Positions 34,855 to 43,151 of a DNA stretch of 64,000 nucleotides are shown one piece after another. The notes beneath the pieces were generated by a model, which worked only from the letters and a program-made list of their open reading frames with translations, was not told the DNA's origin and searched no databases. The position numbers and the translations under genes are program-made. The stretch comes from Catenulispora pinisilvae. Lineage in GTDB: Bacteria; Actinomycetota; Actinomycetes; Streptomycetales; Catenulisporaceae. How positions within the stretch are numbered: position 1 is the first letter of the stretch; each line of letters opens with the position of its first letter. The DNA is taken from NCBI RefSeq assembly GCF_015356865.1, contig NZ_JAAFZA010000015.1, positions 1-64,000 on the forward strand. Reading direction: 5' to 3'.

Positions 34855-36578
34855 CGGACCACCACGGCGCGGTAAGCGTCCAGCGACGCGACGAGCTCGT
34901 CATGAGTGCTGTCCACCGCTCCCCGGCTGTCGCAGAACACCACCCGATCGCAGCGTGAGAGCAGCGTCGGGCTCGTGGTCACGATCAACGTGGTCTGATT
35001 CTCCCGGTAGCGGCGCAGGTTGTCGGCGATGACGGCCTCCGTGGCGCTGTCGACGGCGGTCGTGGGATCGTGCAGCACCAGAACGGCGGGCCGCGCCGCG
35101 AGCGCCCGGGCCAGCGCGAGCCGCTGGCGTTGCCCGCCGGACACCGATCGGGTCCCTTCGCTCAGTACCGTGTCCCAACCCTCCGACAGGGTACTGATGA
35201 CCTGGTCCGCGGTAGCTGTCCGCGCCGCATCAGCGGATCCGTGTGCCCCCAGGTTGTCGCGGACCGTCCCCGGAAACAGGGCGGCATCGTGGAGCGCGAC
35301 GAGCACCGTCGACCGCAGGGTGTCGAGATCGTAGTCCCGCAGGGCCCTGCCACCGAGCCGTACCTCGCCCCGAACCGGGTCGTATTCGCGAGCCAGCAGC
35401 GCCGGGACATCGGCCGCCGCGCGGGTGTCGTCCACGACCAGCCCGGTGATCCGGCCGGGCTGGACGGTGAAGTCCAGCGCGGTGCCGGAGCGTCCGACCG
35501 CGGCGCGGAACTGTAGATCGGCGTCAGATGCATCAAATACATCAGATACATCAGATACGTTGGATGCGTCGCGACCGTCCGGAGCTTCGAGTCCCGGCAC
35601 TTGTGGCTCGATGACGCCGACCGGAGCTCGAACCAACTCCAAGACGCGTTCCGCCGATGCGATCGCCCTGGCGCGCGCCGGACCCAGACCGAACAGCGTC
35701 TGGAGCGAACCGGTGAGGAACTGCGCCAGGCCCAGCGCCGAGACGAGATGTCCGAGACTGAGCCGGCCGCCCAGGGCGAGCCATCCGCCGACCCCGGCGA
35801 TCACCATCAGGTAGGTGCCGGTGGCCAGGGTCCTGAGTCCGGCGAGCGAGGATTCCATGCGCGCAGTGCGTGCCGCCGCGTTGAGCGCCGATCGGCTGGC
35901 GGCTGTATAGGCGTCGGCGGCCGCGCGCTCGGCACCGATTCCGCGCAGGACTCGCAGACCGCGCACGATGTCCTCGGCGAGGGTGGCCGCGTCCGCAGAG
36001 CCCTGCTGTTCTCCCCGGTAACCGGCGCGCAGCCGGTCCGAAGCCTTGCTGATGGCGAGCAGCAGCACGGTCACGCAGACCAGGACCACCGCGCCGAGCA
36101 CGGGGGAGAACCACATGAGCAGCGCGGTGGCGACGACCAATGCCACCGCGGCGGCCAGCCCGGAGGCGCAGATGCCGGCGAAGGCACCGATGCGTGCCGC
36201 GTCGCTGCCGGCCAGGGTCAGCAGCGCTCCCGGCGGGGGTTCGACGCCGCCGCCGGGCCGGACGGCCCGGTCGACGACCAGCATGCGCACCTCGTGGGCG
36301 GCGTATTGCTTGGCCCGCTGGCTGGCCCGGGCCCCGAACCGGAACGACAGCGACAACAGCGCGAAGTCGGCGGCGAGCACGGCCAGCCAGGGCGCGGTCC
36401 TCGCCGGCCCGCCGTCGGCCGCCGCCGCGATCGCCGCGCCGACCACCACCGGCACCAGCGATTCGCCGAGCTGGTGGCTGCTGTACAACAGGCACGCCAT
36501 CGCCAGGTCTCGTCGTCGCGACAGCAGAGCAGCGCGGATCAGCGAAGGCGCGGAGGCGGGCAGGGTCTCGGTATCCAC
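34851..36578 (-). CDS. ABC half-transporter, exporter fold, with degenerate Walker A (IrtA/YbtP-like candidate)
   Basis: This 575-residue protein has an exporter-type membrane domain (about 15-310) and a nucleotide-binding domain. Where Walker A should be, the sequence reads PGRITGLVVDDTRAA with no GKS/T, and Walker B ends HDPTT instead of DE. The signature SVSGGQRQR is intact. Paired with the downstream protein this gives one complete ATP site (partner Walker A/B plus this signature) and one degenerate site. The linker has a SDVSDVFDASD repeat. It starts 15 bp after the upstream binding-protein gene and overlaps the next start. The substrate is inferred to be a ferric siderophore. Confidence 0.85.
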   Translation of the reverse strand: MDTETLPASAPSLIRAALLSRRRDLAMACLLYSSHQLGESLVPVVVGAAIAAAADGGPARTAPWLAVLAADFALLSLSFRFGARASQRAKQYAAHEVRMLVVDRAVRPGGGVEPPPGALLTLAGSDAARIGAFAGICASGLAAAVALVVATALLMWFSPVLGAVVLVCVTVLLLAISKASDRLRAGYRGEQQGSADAATLAEDIVRGLRVLRGIGAERAAADAYTAASRSALNAAARTARMESSLAGLRTLATGTYLMVIAGVGGWLALGGRLSLGHLVSALGLAQFLTGSLQTLFGLGPARARAIASAERVLELVRAPVGVIEPQVPGLEAPDGRDASNVSDVSDVFDASDADLQFRAAVGRSGTALDFTVQPGRITGLVVDDTRAAADVPALLAREYDPVRGEVRLGGRALRDYDLDTLRSTVLVALHDAALFPGTVRDNLGAHGSADAARTATADQVISTLSEGWDTVLSEGTRSVSGGQRQRLALARALAARPAVLVLHDPTTAVDSATEAVIADNLRRYRENQTTLIVTTSPTLLSRCDRVVFCDSRGAVDSTHDELVASLDAYRAVVVR

Positions 36579-36593
36579 GGGAGCGGCAGACCT

Positions 36594-37655
36594 CTACGAC
36601 AGCGGGGAGGTCGGCCCGATGCCGGGCTTCGCGGAGGCGAGGTGGTCGGCCAGTCCCGTGAGCAGCCCGGTGAAGTTGGCGTAGCTGTAGGTGTACCAGG
36701 AGGCGAGCTCGGGCCGCCAGGACTGGCCGGCCGCGACCGCCGGGATCTTCGCCCACAGCGGATTGGTCGGCAGCGGGTCGGTGACGGCCCACACGAGCAG
36801 GTCGGCCGGGATCTGTGGCGCGCGTTCCCAGCTGATCGGCTCGCTGTAGGTGTTCTTCTCGCTCTGCGCGATGGCGACCAGCTCGACGCCGAGCCCGGCG
36901 ACGGTTTTCAGGATCGGCCAGGTGCCGCTGTTCATCACACCCAGTTCGGTGGCACCGATGTCGAACACGAATCCGACGCGCACGCCGGGGTTGCTCTTCA
37001 CCGCGCTGCGCACCTTCTCCGCAGCGCTCTGATAACCGGTCTTCGCCTCGGTGTCGGCCAGCCGTGCGCCCACGGCCGCGGTGATGTTCTCCGCGGTGGT
37101 GACGATGTGCTCGATCGGCTGGTACATGCTGATCCCGACGACCGGTGCGATCTGCGCGGCGGCCGCGGTCTTGCTGATGGTCTGCAAGGCGCCGTCGGCC
37201 TGGACCACGTCGATGAGCAGATCGGGCTTGGCGCCGGCCAGTGCCTCCAGGTCCAGCTGCCCGTCCTTGCCGCCGATCTGGACGATGCCCTCCTTGGCCA
37301 GGTTCAGCTGGACGGACTCGGTGGTGGCCGGGTCGCTGGCGAACGCGGCGACGGGACGCAGCCCGGCGGGCCACAGTGCCGAGGTCACGGTGTCGGTGAG
37401 CAGGGCCACGCGCCGCGGTTGGGTCGGCAGCCTCACGGTGGTGCCCCGGTCGTCGGTGAAGGACCAGGACCCTGAACCGGCCGCCTGGGCGGCGGGGGTC
37501 TGGTCCGAGCCGCAGGCGGCGAGCAGGCCGGAAAGGCCCGCCCCGGCTATCGAGGCGCCGAGCAGGCGGCGCCGGGACGGGACGAACGGGACGGAGGCCC
37601 GGTAGCGGGTGCTGCGGGTGGGGGCGATGGGTGTGGCGAAGGGTGTCGGCGACAT
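36594..37655 (-). CDS. Second iron-siderophore substrate-binding lipoprotein
   Basis: This 353-residue class III substrate-binding protein has a twin-arginine motif (PSRRRLLGAS) and lipobox LLAAC around residue 48. Typical stretches are TQPRRVALLTDTVTSALWPAG, LEALAGAKPDLLIDV and the C-terminal VAAGQSWRPELASWYTYSYANF. It is encoded between the FepC-type ATPase (88 bp upstream) and the exporter-type pair (15 bp downstream), so it is likely co-transcribed from the 30-bp iron box at 40848-40877. It probably delivers a ferric siderophore to the FecCD permease; whether it also serves the exporter-fold pair is open. Confidence 0.88.
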   Translation of the reverse strand: MSPTPFATPIAPTRSTRYRASVPFVPSRRRLLGASIAGAGLSGLLAACGSDQTPAAQAAGSGSWSFTDDRGTTVRLPTQPRRVALLTDTVTSALWPAGLRPVAAFASDPATTESVQLNLAKEGIVQIGGKDGQLDLEALAGAKPDLLIDVVQADGALQTISKTAAAAQIAPVVGISMYQPIEHIVTTAENITAAVGARLADTEAKTGYQSAAEKVRSAVKSNPGVRVGFVFDIGATELGVMNSGTWPILKTVAGLGVELVAIAQSEKNTYSEPISWERAPQIPADLLVWAVTDPLPTNPLWAKIPAVAAGQSWRPELASWYTYSYANFTGLLTGLADHLASAKPGIGPTSPLS

Positions 37656-37743
37656 GGTGCGCGGTTCCTTTGGGGTGGTCAGTGGTCGGGAAGTAGTCGT
37701 GGGGTGGCGCCGGGCAGCAGGGCGCGCACCGCGCGCAGGGCTT

Positions 37744-38613
37744 TCACGACGAACTCGCTTCTTGGCGCAGGGGGTTCGGTGCCAGGGGGATGACCAGCGG
37801 GGTGCCGGTCTCGGGATCGTCGATGACCCGGCAGGGCAGACCGAAGACGTCCTCGATCAGCTCGGGGGTGACGACCTCGCCGGGACGGCCGACGGCCGCG
37901 ATCGCGCCGTCCCGCATGGCGATCAGATGGTCGGCGTAGCGGCAGGCCAGGTTGAGGTCGTGCAGGACCGCGACCAGGGTCCGTCCGGCGGCGTGCAGCC
38001 GGGCGCACAGGTTCAGCACTTCGACCTGGTGGGCCAGATCGAGGAAGGTGGTCGGCTCGTCCAGCAGCAGGATGCCGGTCTCCTGGGCCAGGGCCATCGC
38101 GAGCCAGACCCGCTGCCGCTGGCCGCCGGAGAGTTCGTCCAGGTAGGCGTCCGCGAGCTCAGTGGTGTCGGTGGCGGCCATCGCGTCGCGGACCGCGCGC
38201 TCGTCGGCTTCCGACCATCGGCTCAGCAGGTTCTGGTGCGGGTGCCGGCCGCGGGCGACCAGGTCCAGCACGGTGATGCCGTCCGGGGCGACAGGGCCCT
38301 GCGGTAGCAGGCCCAGGCGACGTGCGACCTGTTTGGGAGGCAGCGCGTGGATCGGTTCGCCGTCCAGGAAGACGGTGCCCCGCAGCGGCGAGAGCACCCG
38401 GGCCAGGGTGCGCAGCAGAGTCGACTTGCCGCAGCCGTTGGCGCCGACGATCACCGTGAAGGATCCGTCGGGGATGTGTACGTCCAGCTCGTCGATCACC
38501 GGCTTGCCGTGGTAGCCGACGGTCAGGTTCCGGGCCGACAAGCGGTGTCGGTCGGTGGAGTCGGTACCCATACCCGTACTCGTACTCGTGTCGGTGTTCG
38601 TGTCGGGGCTCAT
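37744..38613 (-). CDS. Iron-siderophore ABC transporter ATPase (FepC/FecE-type)
   Basis: The protein has 289 residues from ATG 38613, which overlaps the stop of the upstream permease (ATGA). Walker A GANGCGKSTLLRTLA, Q-loop region GLLPQGPVAPDG, signature LSGGQRQRVWLA, Walker B ILLLDEPTTFLD and the switch histidine in VLHDLNLACRYAD are all present. The N-terminus has a Thr/Asp/Ser repeat (TNTDTSTSTG). It powers import of ferric siderophore through the two permeases encoded upstream. Confidence 0.93.
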   Translation of the reverse strand: MSPDTNTDTSTSTGMGTDSTDRHRLSARNLTVGYHGKPVIDELDVHIPDGSFTVIVGANGCGKSTLLRTLARVLSPLRGTVFLDGEPIHALPPKQVARRLGLLPQGPVAPDGITVLDLVARGRHPHQNLLSRWSEADERAVRDAMAATDTTELADAYLDELSGGQRQRVWLAMALAQETGILLLDEPTTFLDLAHQVEVLNLCARLHAAGRTLVAVLHDLNLACRYADHLIAMRDGAIAAVGRPGEVVTPELIEDVFGLPCRVIDDPETGTPLVIPLAPNPLRQEASSS

Positions 38614-39749
38614 GGGCGTCCCTTCCGCCATTCCCGGCTCAACAGCCAGGCCAGATACAGGCCGCCGAGGACGGCGGTGACCACCCCGACCGGCAGGCCG
38701 GTCGGGAACTGCTGGGCCGCCAAGTCGCTGCCGGCCAGCAGGACGGCTCCGGCCAGCGCCGAAGTCAGCGTGTTGGGACCGGCCGTCGCGGTGAGCCGGC
38801 GGGCGATCTGCGGGGCGGACAGCGCCACGAAACCGACCGGTCCGGCCGCGGCGGTCGCGCTCGCCGCCAGCGCCACGCCGACCAGCAACGCGGTGCCGCG
38901 CAGCCACTCGACGCGCAGACCCAGCCCGCGGCTGAGGTCGTCGCCGAGTTCCAACACGCCCAGCGCCCGCGAGATCCACCACGCGGCGGGCAGCAGCACC
39001 GCCAGCGCCAGGGCCTCAGGCCCGACGTAGTCCCAGCCGCGGCCGTTCAGGCTCCCGATCAGCCACAAGGCGGCCGACTGCGCGTCGTTCTCGCTGGCGC
39101 GGATGAGCAGGTACCCGTTCACCGCCGACAGCAGCGCGCCGACCCCGATGCCCACCAGGATCAGCCGGTAGCCGTGCACACCGTGCCGCATGGCCAGGAA
39201 GTAGACGGCCGCCGCCGTGGCCAGGCCGCCGAGTACCGCTCCGGCGGCGGTCTGGGCGGCCGTGCCGTGGATCAGGGTGATGACGATCAACGCGCCGGTC
39301 GCCGCCCCGGTGTCGAATCCGATGATGTCGGGGCTGCCCAGCGGATTGCGGGAGACGCTCTGGAACAACGCCCCTCCGGCGCCCAACGCCGCACCGACCG
39401 CCAGCGCGGTCAGCAGCCGGGGCTCGCGCAGCCGGGTGATGATGAACCGGTCCAGGGTGCTGCCGTCGCCGAAAACCGTGCGCACCACATCCGAGAGCGG
39501 GACGTGATAGCTCCCGGTGCTCAACGTCAGGGCGCTGATCACCAGCCCGGCCGCGACCAGGGCCGCGATCACCAGGCAGGCCCGCAGACTCAGACGGAAG
39601 GAGATGACCGAGCGACCCGGTCGGCCGCGCTTGGCGCCGATCCGGACCGTGACCGGGCGCAGGCGCGCCGCTCGGCCGGAGCCGGCCGGCACCGTGGATA
39701 TCCGGGCCCTCATATCTATCCGAGCACTCATACCTATCCGGGCCCTCAT
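38610..39749 (-). CDS. FecCD-family iron-siderophore permease (FepG-type)
   Basis: The protein has 379 residues from ATG 39749, whose ATGA overlaps the stop of the first permease. Two further in-frame ATGs 18 and 36 bp downstream lie in an 18-bp repeat (MRARIG-MSARID-MRARIS), so the exact start is ambiguous. About ten membrane helices are visible, with the FecCD motifs GAALGAGGALFQSVSRNPLG and GPVGFVALSAPQIARRL. It pairs with the other permease as a heterodimeric channel. Confidence 0.92.
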   Translation of the reverse strand: MRARIGMSARIDMRARISTVPAGSGRAARLRPVTVRIGAKRGRPGRSVISFRLSLRACLVIAALVAAGLVISALTLSTGSYHVPLSDVVRTVFGDGSTLDRFIITRLREPRLLTALAVGAALGAGGALFQSVSRNPLGSPDIIGFDTGAATGALIVITLIHGTAAQTAAGAVLGGLATAAAVYFLAMRHGVHGYRLILVGIGVGALLSAVNGYLLIRASENDAQSAALWLIGSLNGRGWDYVGPEALALAVLLPAAWWISRALGVLELGDDLSRGLGLRVEWLRGTALLVGVALAASATAAAGPVGFVALSAPQIARRLTATAGPNTLTSALAGAVLLAGSDLAAQQFPTGLPVGVVTAVLGGLYLAWLLSREWRKGRP

Positions 39750-39752
39750 ACC
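39699..39752 (-). repeat. Three 18-bp tandem repeats at the start of the second permease gene
   Basis: Units at 39699-39716, 39717-39734 and 39735-39752 differ at two to three positions each. Each carries an in-frame ATG on the minus strand, giving three alternative starts 18 bp apart. The outermost start overlaps the previous gene stop. Confidence 0.9.
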
Positions 39753-40822
39753 TGCCTCACCCGGCGCCGACGGGCCAGCGCGATGAACACCGGAGCCCCG
39801 ACGAGCGCGGTGACGATCCCGACGTCCACCTCGCCCGGCGGCGCGATGAGCCGGCCGACCACGTCGGCGGCCAGCAGCAGGGTCGGCGCCAGAAGCATCG
39901 TGTAGGGCAGCAGCCAGCGGTGGTCCGGGCCGGTGATCTGGCGTGCGGCGTGCGGCACGGCCAGCCCCACGAACCCGATCGGGCCGGCGGCGGCCACCGC
40001 GCCGCCGCACAGCAGCGTCACCGAGACCAACGCCAGCGCGCCGACCCGGCCCGGGCGCACGCCGAGCGCGCGACCGGTGTCCTCGCCCAGGGCCAGGGCG
40101 TTGAGCGAGCCCGCCAACGGCAGCGCGATCAGCGCGCCGAGGAGCATGAAGCCCCCGGTCTGCCCCAGGACCGACAACGAGCGCCCGGCCAGCGAGCCGA
40201 CCGACCAGAACCGGAAGTCCTGGAACGCCGACCGGTCCGACAAAGTCAGAGCACTGACCAGGGCGCCGAGGACGGCGCTCACGGTCGCACCGGCCAGCGC
40301 CAACCGGATCGGCGCGGTCCCGCGCGGCCCCCGCCCGCCGAGGGTGTGTACCAGCAGCGCGGCTATCCCGGCACCGAGCAGGGCCGGCCACACCTGAGCG
40401 GTCTGCGGGTCCAGATGCAGGACGGCGATGCCGACCACCACGGCGGCCGAGGCCCCCATGTTGACGCCGAGCAGCCCGGGATCGGCCAGCGGGTTGCGGG
40501 TCACGGCCTGCATCAACGTCCCGGCCAGGCCGAGGGCGGCCCCGACGGCGAGGCCGATCACCGTCCGCGGCAGCCGCAGATCCCTGACGATCAACGCGTC
40601 GTCGCTGTTGTCGTGATGGACGAGCGCGTGCAGCACCGTCCCCAGCGCGATCGGCTTGCTCCCCAACGCCAAGCTGGCGAAGGTCGCCGCCGCGAGCAGG
40701 ACGGCGCACGCCGCCAGCCCGAGGAACAACCGCGTGCGCTTGTTGCTGCCGGGGACGACCGGAAGGGGCGGAAGGAGCGGAACGGAGGCCGCGATGGTGC
40801 GAACGTCCCCAGCCTGTTCCAT
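39746..40822 (-). CDS. FecCD-family iron-siderophore permease (FepD-type)
   Basis: This 358-residue integral membrane protein is the first gene of the iron operon. ATG 40822 follows GGAAGGAAG. FecCD features include GAALGLAGTLMQAVTRNPLADPGLLG and the coupling-helix stretch GPIGFVGLAVPHAARQI; about ten helices are expected. It is stop/start coupled to the second permease. A perfect 30-bp iron-box palindrome lies 25 bp upstream of its start codon. Confidence 0.92.
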   Translation of the reverse strand: MEQAGDVRTIAASVPLLPPLPVVPGSNKRTRLFLGLAACAVLLAAATFASLALGSKPIALGTVLHALVHHDNSDDALIVRDLRLPRTVIGLAVGAALGLAGTLMQAVTRNPLADPGLLGVNMGASAAVVVGIAVLHLDPQTAQVWPALLGAGIAALLVHTLGGRGPRGTAPIRLALAGATVSAVLGALVSALTLSDRSAFQDFRFWSVGSLAGRSLSVLGQTGGFMLLGALIALPLAGSLNALALGEDTGRALGVRPGRVGALALVSVTLLCGGAVAAAGPIGFVGLAVPHAARQITGPDHRWLLPYTMLLAPTLLLAADVVGRLIAPPGEVDVGIVTALVGAPVFIALARRRRVRQV

Positions 40823-40847
40823 GGCTTCCTTCCGGAGGGTTGATCAA

Positions 40848-40877
40848 AAGTGAGGTTAGGCTAGCCTAACCTCACTT
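40848..40877 (-). promoter_or_regulatory. Perfect 30-bp iron box controlling the siderophore-transport operon
   Basis: AAGTGAGGTTAGG and its exact reverse complement flank a central CTAG, and the whole 30 bp is palindromic. The core TTAGGCTAGCCTAA matches DmdR1/IdeR iron boxes. It lies 26-55 bp before the first permease start, so iron-loaded repressor would block the whole six-gene operon. Confidence 0.9.
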
Positions 40878-40913
40878 GCGCAGCAAGAAGCGTCCGCTGC
40901 GCGACCCGGCCGG

Positions 40914-40948
40914 AGACGACAGATGACAGACGACAGACGACAGACGAC
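40914..40948 (+). repeat. Five 7-bp tandem repeats (AGACGAC) between the iron box and the next gene
   Basis: Five contiguous copies of AGACGAC lie here, the second with one change. It lies upstream of the iron operon and downstream of the 480-residue gene. Role unknown; a slippage tract. Confidence 0.85.
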
Positions 40949-40995
40949 GTGCGGATTCCGCACGCCGCCTGGGAAAGGGGGGAGTTGGTGCTGTG

Positions 40996-42438
40996 CTACT
41001 CCCGGATCTGGGCCATCAGGTCGGCGGCCCGGTCATCCGGTCCGAAGTCAGGGCGCGCCGCGTGCTCGGCGGAGGCCCGTACCTGGTCGGCGGCGTCTTG
41101 CGGGAGGGCCATGCGTTCGGCCAGCCAGGTGGTGAGGTCCGGGAGCAGGCGCAGCAGGACGTGGGCGAAGTCGGCGTCGTAGAGGTCGCGGATCGCGGTG
41201 GCGGTCAGGGCGATCTGGTGGGGTGAGCAGGTGTGGGCGAGATCTGGGAACTCTTCGTCGAGCCAGGTGAGAGCGAGTTCGTTGTAGACCTCTGACTCCT
41301 CGATCCGTTCGTTGTCGACTGTGAAGCCCTCGGGTACCGCACTCTGGCCGGGCCGGTGTTCGGCCCGCCAGGTCACGAACTCGGCGATCCAGGCGTCCTG
41401 GACCGCCTGTTGCTCCGGCCAAGCGGATTGGGTGCGGGCCCCGCCGCCCAGGCGGTCCGATGCGCGCAGTTCCTGGGCCAGGCGGCGGCAGCGGTGGAAT
41501 TCGGCGAGCTGCGGTTCGGATTCGCCGCCGTCGCGGGGGACGCTGGCCACCGGGAGGATCCGGGCTGCCAGGTCGGCGTCGGACACCGGCTCGAACCGGG
41601 AGCGGCTCGTCGCATCCGGTCCGACCGCCGACTGCCAGGCGGTGAACGCCTGCTCGGCGTCGGCGAAGTAGCCGGCGCCGACAGTGTGGGGCTCGCCGCT
41701 GCAAACGTCGATGTCCCACAGATACCAGCGGTCGGTGCCCTCGGCGGCGGTGAACGGTGCCGTGATGGCGAACCGGGTGCCGTAAACGTCGCGGCACCAC
41801 AGGGCCGAGCCGGTCGGCGTGCAGTCGATCGAGGCTTCCGGGAACTGGGGAACGGACTCCCGTAGATTCTTGACCGCACCGACGGGAGTCTGGGAATCCG
41901 GGTGCGGGACGATCCGGGCCAACGCCAGCAGCAGCCGCCACGTGCTGTTCTGCTCAACGGGATCGTCGACGCCCACGATGGCTTTGAAGGCCGTCACCGA
42001 GACGACCTCGTTGAACGCGTCGAGCAACACCTCCGGGCCGTAGGCGTCGAAGTCCGGTGCCTGTCCTGATTTCCCGAGGGCGTCGGTCCTTAGGGCGTCG
42101 GTCAGTGCGTCCTGGGCAGCCAGGATCCCGCCCAGCCGCCGACACAGCTCGTCCTCGAACCAGGTCACCGGCTGGTCAGCGGCGATAAGCTCCGCGACGA
42201 CCGGCTCGGCGTCAGCCTTCGCACGTTCCATCCCTTCCTGGACGAGCTCCTGATCGAAATCCGGGAACAGGCCCGCCGCCAGCGACCACTCAGGTCCGGC
42301 GAGGCGCTCGGTCCGCACCGCCTCCTCCTGGACTCTCGCCGCCTGCTCCTCGACCCGCCGAACGGCTGGGCTTCCCGAGCGGCTCGCCCGACCGCTTGGG
42401 CGGGCTGACTTCTTCTTACGCGGTTTGGAGGCTGGCAT
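40996..42438 (-). CDS. Uncharacterised 480-residue actinomycete protein
   Basis: The protein has no signal peptide or membrane helix. The N-terminal ~30 residues are very basic (PRKKKSARPSGRASRSG), as in nucleic-acid-associated or nucleoid proteins. The rest is acidic and helical, with Trp- and Glu-rich stretches (YLWDIDVCSGEPHTVGAGYF). Codon use is typical of the window, so it is probably a genuine gene. It reads toward the iron operon but is separated by 173 bp and the iron box. I do not recognise the family. Confidence 0.65.
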   Translation of the reverse strand: MPASKPRKKKSARPSGRASRSGSPAVRRVEEQAARVQEEAVRTERLAGPEWSLAAGLFPDFDQELVQEGMERAKADAEPVVAELIAADQPVTWFEDELCRRLGGILAAQDALTDALRTDALGKSGQAPDFDAYGPEVLLDAFNEVVSVTAFKAIVGVDDPVEQNSTWRLLLALARIVPHPDSQTPVGAVKNLRESVPQFPEASIDCTPTGSALWCRDVYGTRFAITAPFTAAEGTDRWYLWDIDVCSGEPHTVGAGYFADAEQAFTAWQSAVGPDATSRSRFEPVSDADLAARILPVASVPRDGGESEPQLAEFHRCRRLAQELRASDRLGGGARTQSAWPEQQAVQDAWIAEFVTWRAEHRPGQSAVPEGFTVDNERIEESEVYNELALTWLDEEFPDLAHTCSPHQIALTATAIRDLYDADFAHVLLRLLPDLTTWLAERMALPQDAADQVRASAEHAARPDFGPDDRAADLMAQIRE

Positions 42439-42529
42439 GTGTCAATCCTACGGAGACGTGGCTTGGCGATGTGCGAGATCCGGGGACGGCCACGAAACGC
42501 TATCGCGCGGTCAACTGGCCGGTGAGAAC

Positions 42530-42946
42530 ATGTCGGCCTACCACCACGATGGAGTCCCGGTGAGACTGACGTTAGACACAGCGTTCGGCGAGGTTGATCT
42601 CAAGGCCTCGGCAGAGGAGCTGATCGCCCTAGCCGGCGCCGTGGCGCGAGGCACTGGGCGCGTCGATTCCACGGCTACTCGGGACAGCGGCGGGTTGGCG
42701 GGAATCCAGGTAGTGCAGTCCTCGGGCCCTGGCGTTCGGATTGACCTCGATACCGGGCGGAATGTCCTCGTCATCAGTGGCGATCAGGGGTCCAGGAGGC
42801 TCCTCGCCGAGAACCTTCACGACTTGGCCACCGTAGAGGATGGTTACCACCTTCACATCGACTACTTCCCCGACCATAGTTACCTAGCCGAGGGGTCTAT
42901 GTCGCTAGTGGTCAGCAGCCCCCGCGGAGGCATGCCGGCCCGGTGA
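42530..42946 (+). CDS. Small Imm32-like protein (possible polymorphic-toxin immunity)
   Basis: This 138-residue protein begins at ATG 42530 (MSAYHHDG); a TTG at 42425 could extend it but overlaps the divergent gene start. Central GVRIDLDTGRNVLVISGD and C-terminal HLHIDYFPDHSYLAEGS resemble the Imm32 family found beside toxin genes in actinomycetes. No toxin gene lies next to it, so it would be an orphan immunity protein or have another role. The family call is from memory of the motif and is uncertain. Confidence 0.5.
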   Translation: MSAYHHDGVPVRLTLDTAFGEVDLKASAEELIALAGAVARGTGRVDSTATRDSGGLAGIQVVQSSGPGVRIDLDTGRNVLVISGDQGSRRLLAENLHDLATVEDGYHLHIDYFPDHSYLAEGSMSLVVSSPRGGMPAR

Positions 42947-43027
42947 ATCGTTCGCTGGGGGAGCCGTACCCAGCCATACCCCGGTGTGTCCCACGTAGAG
43001 TGCTGTTGCCACCCAGGAGGAGCGTGC

Positions 43028-43150
43028 GTGCACACCATTTCTGACCCGACCGGAAAGCGGTTCGTCGTCGCCGACGTTGCCGCGAGCGGCCTTCCGGCCC
43101 GGCTGTGGTCCATCGCCGAGCGCCTCACCGACACGAAGCTGGTCTTCTAG
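43028..43150 (+). CDS. Possible 40-residue ORF upstream of the MFS gene
   Basis: GTG 43028 follows a strong AGGAGG (43015-43020), and the frame ends in TAG one base before the MFS ATG. The peptide (VHTISDPTGKRFVVADVAAS, then a RLWSIAERL helix) looks soluble and folded rather than random, and may be the start of a longer ancestral gene or a coupled leader. No family was recognised. Confidence 0.4.
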   Translation: MHTISDPTGKRFVVADVAASGLPARLWSIAERLTDTKLVF

Positions 43151-43151
43151 G

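Noticed and set aside
37679-37747. 22-codon minus-strand ORF overlapping the FepC-type ATPase stop (GTGA)
   Set aside because: Coupled position is suggestive, but the peptide is too short and Leu/Arg/Pro-rich to assign, and it lies in ordinary spacer before the next gene.
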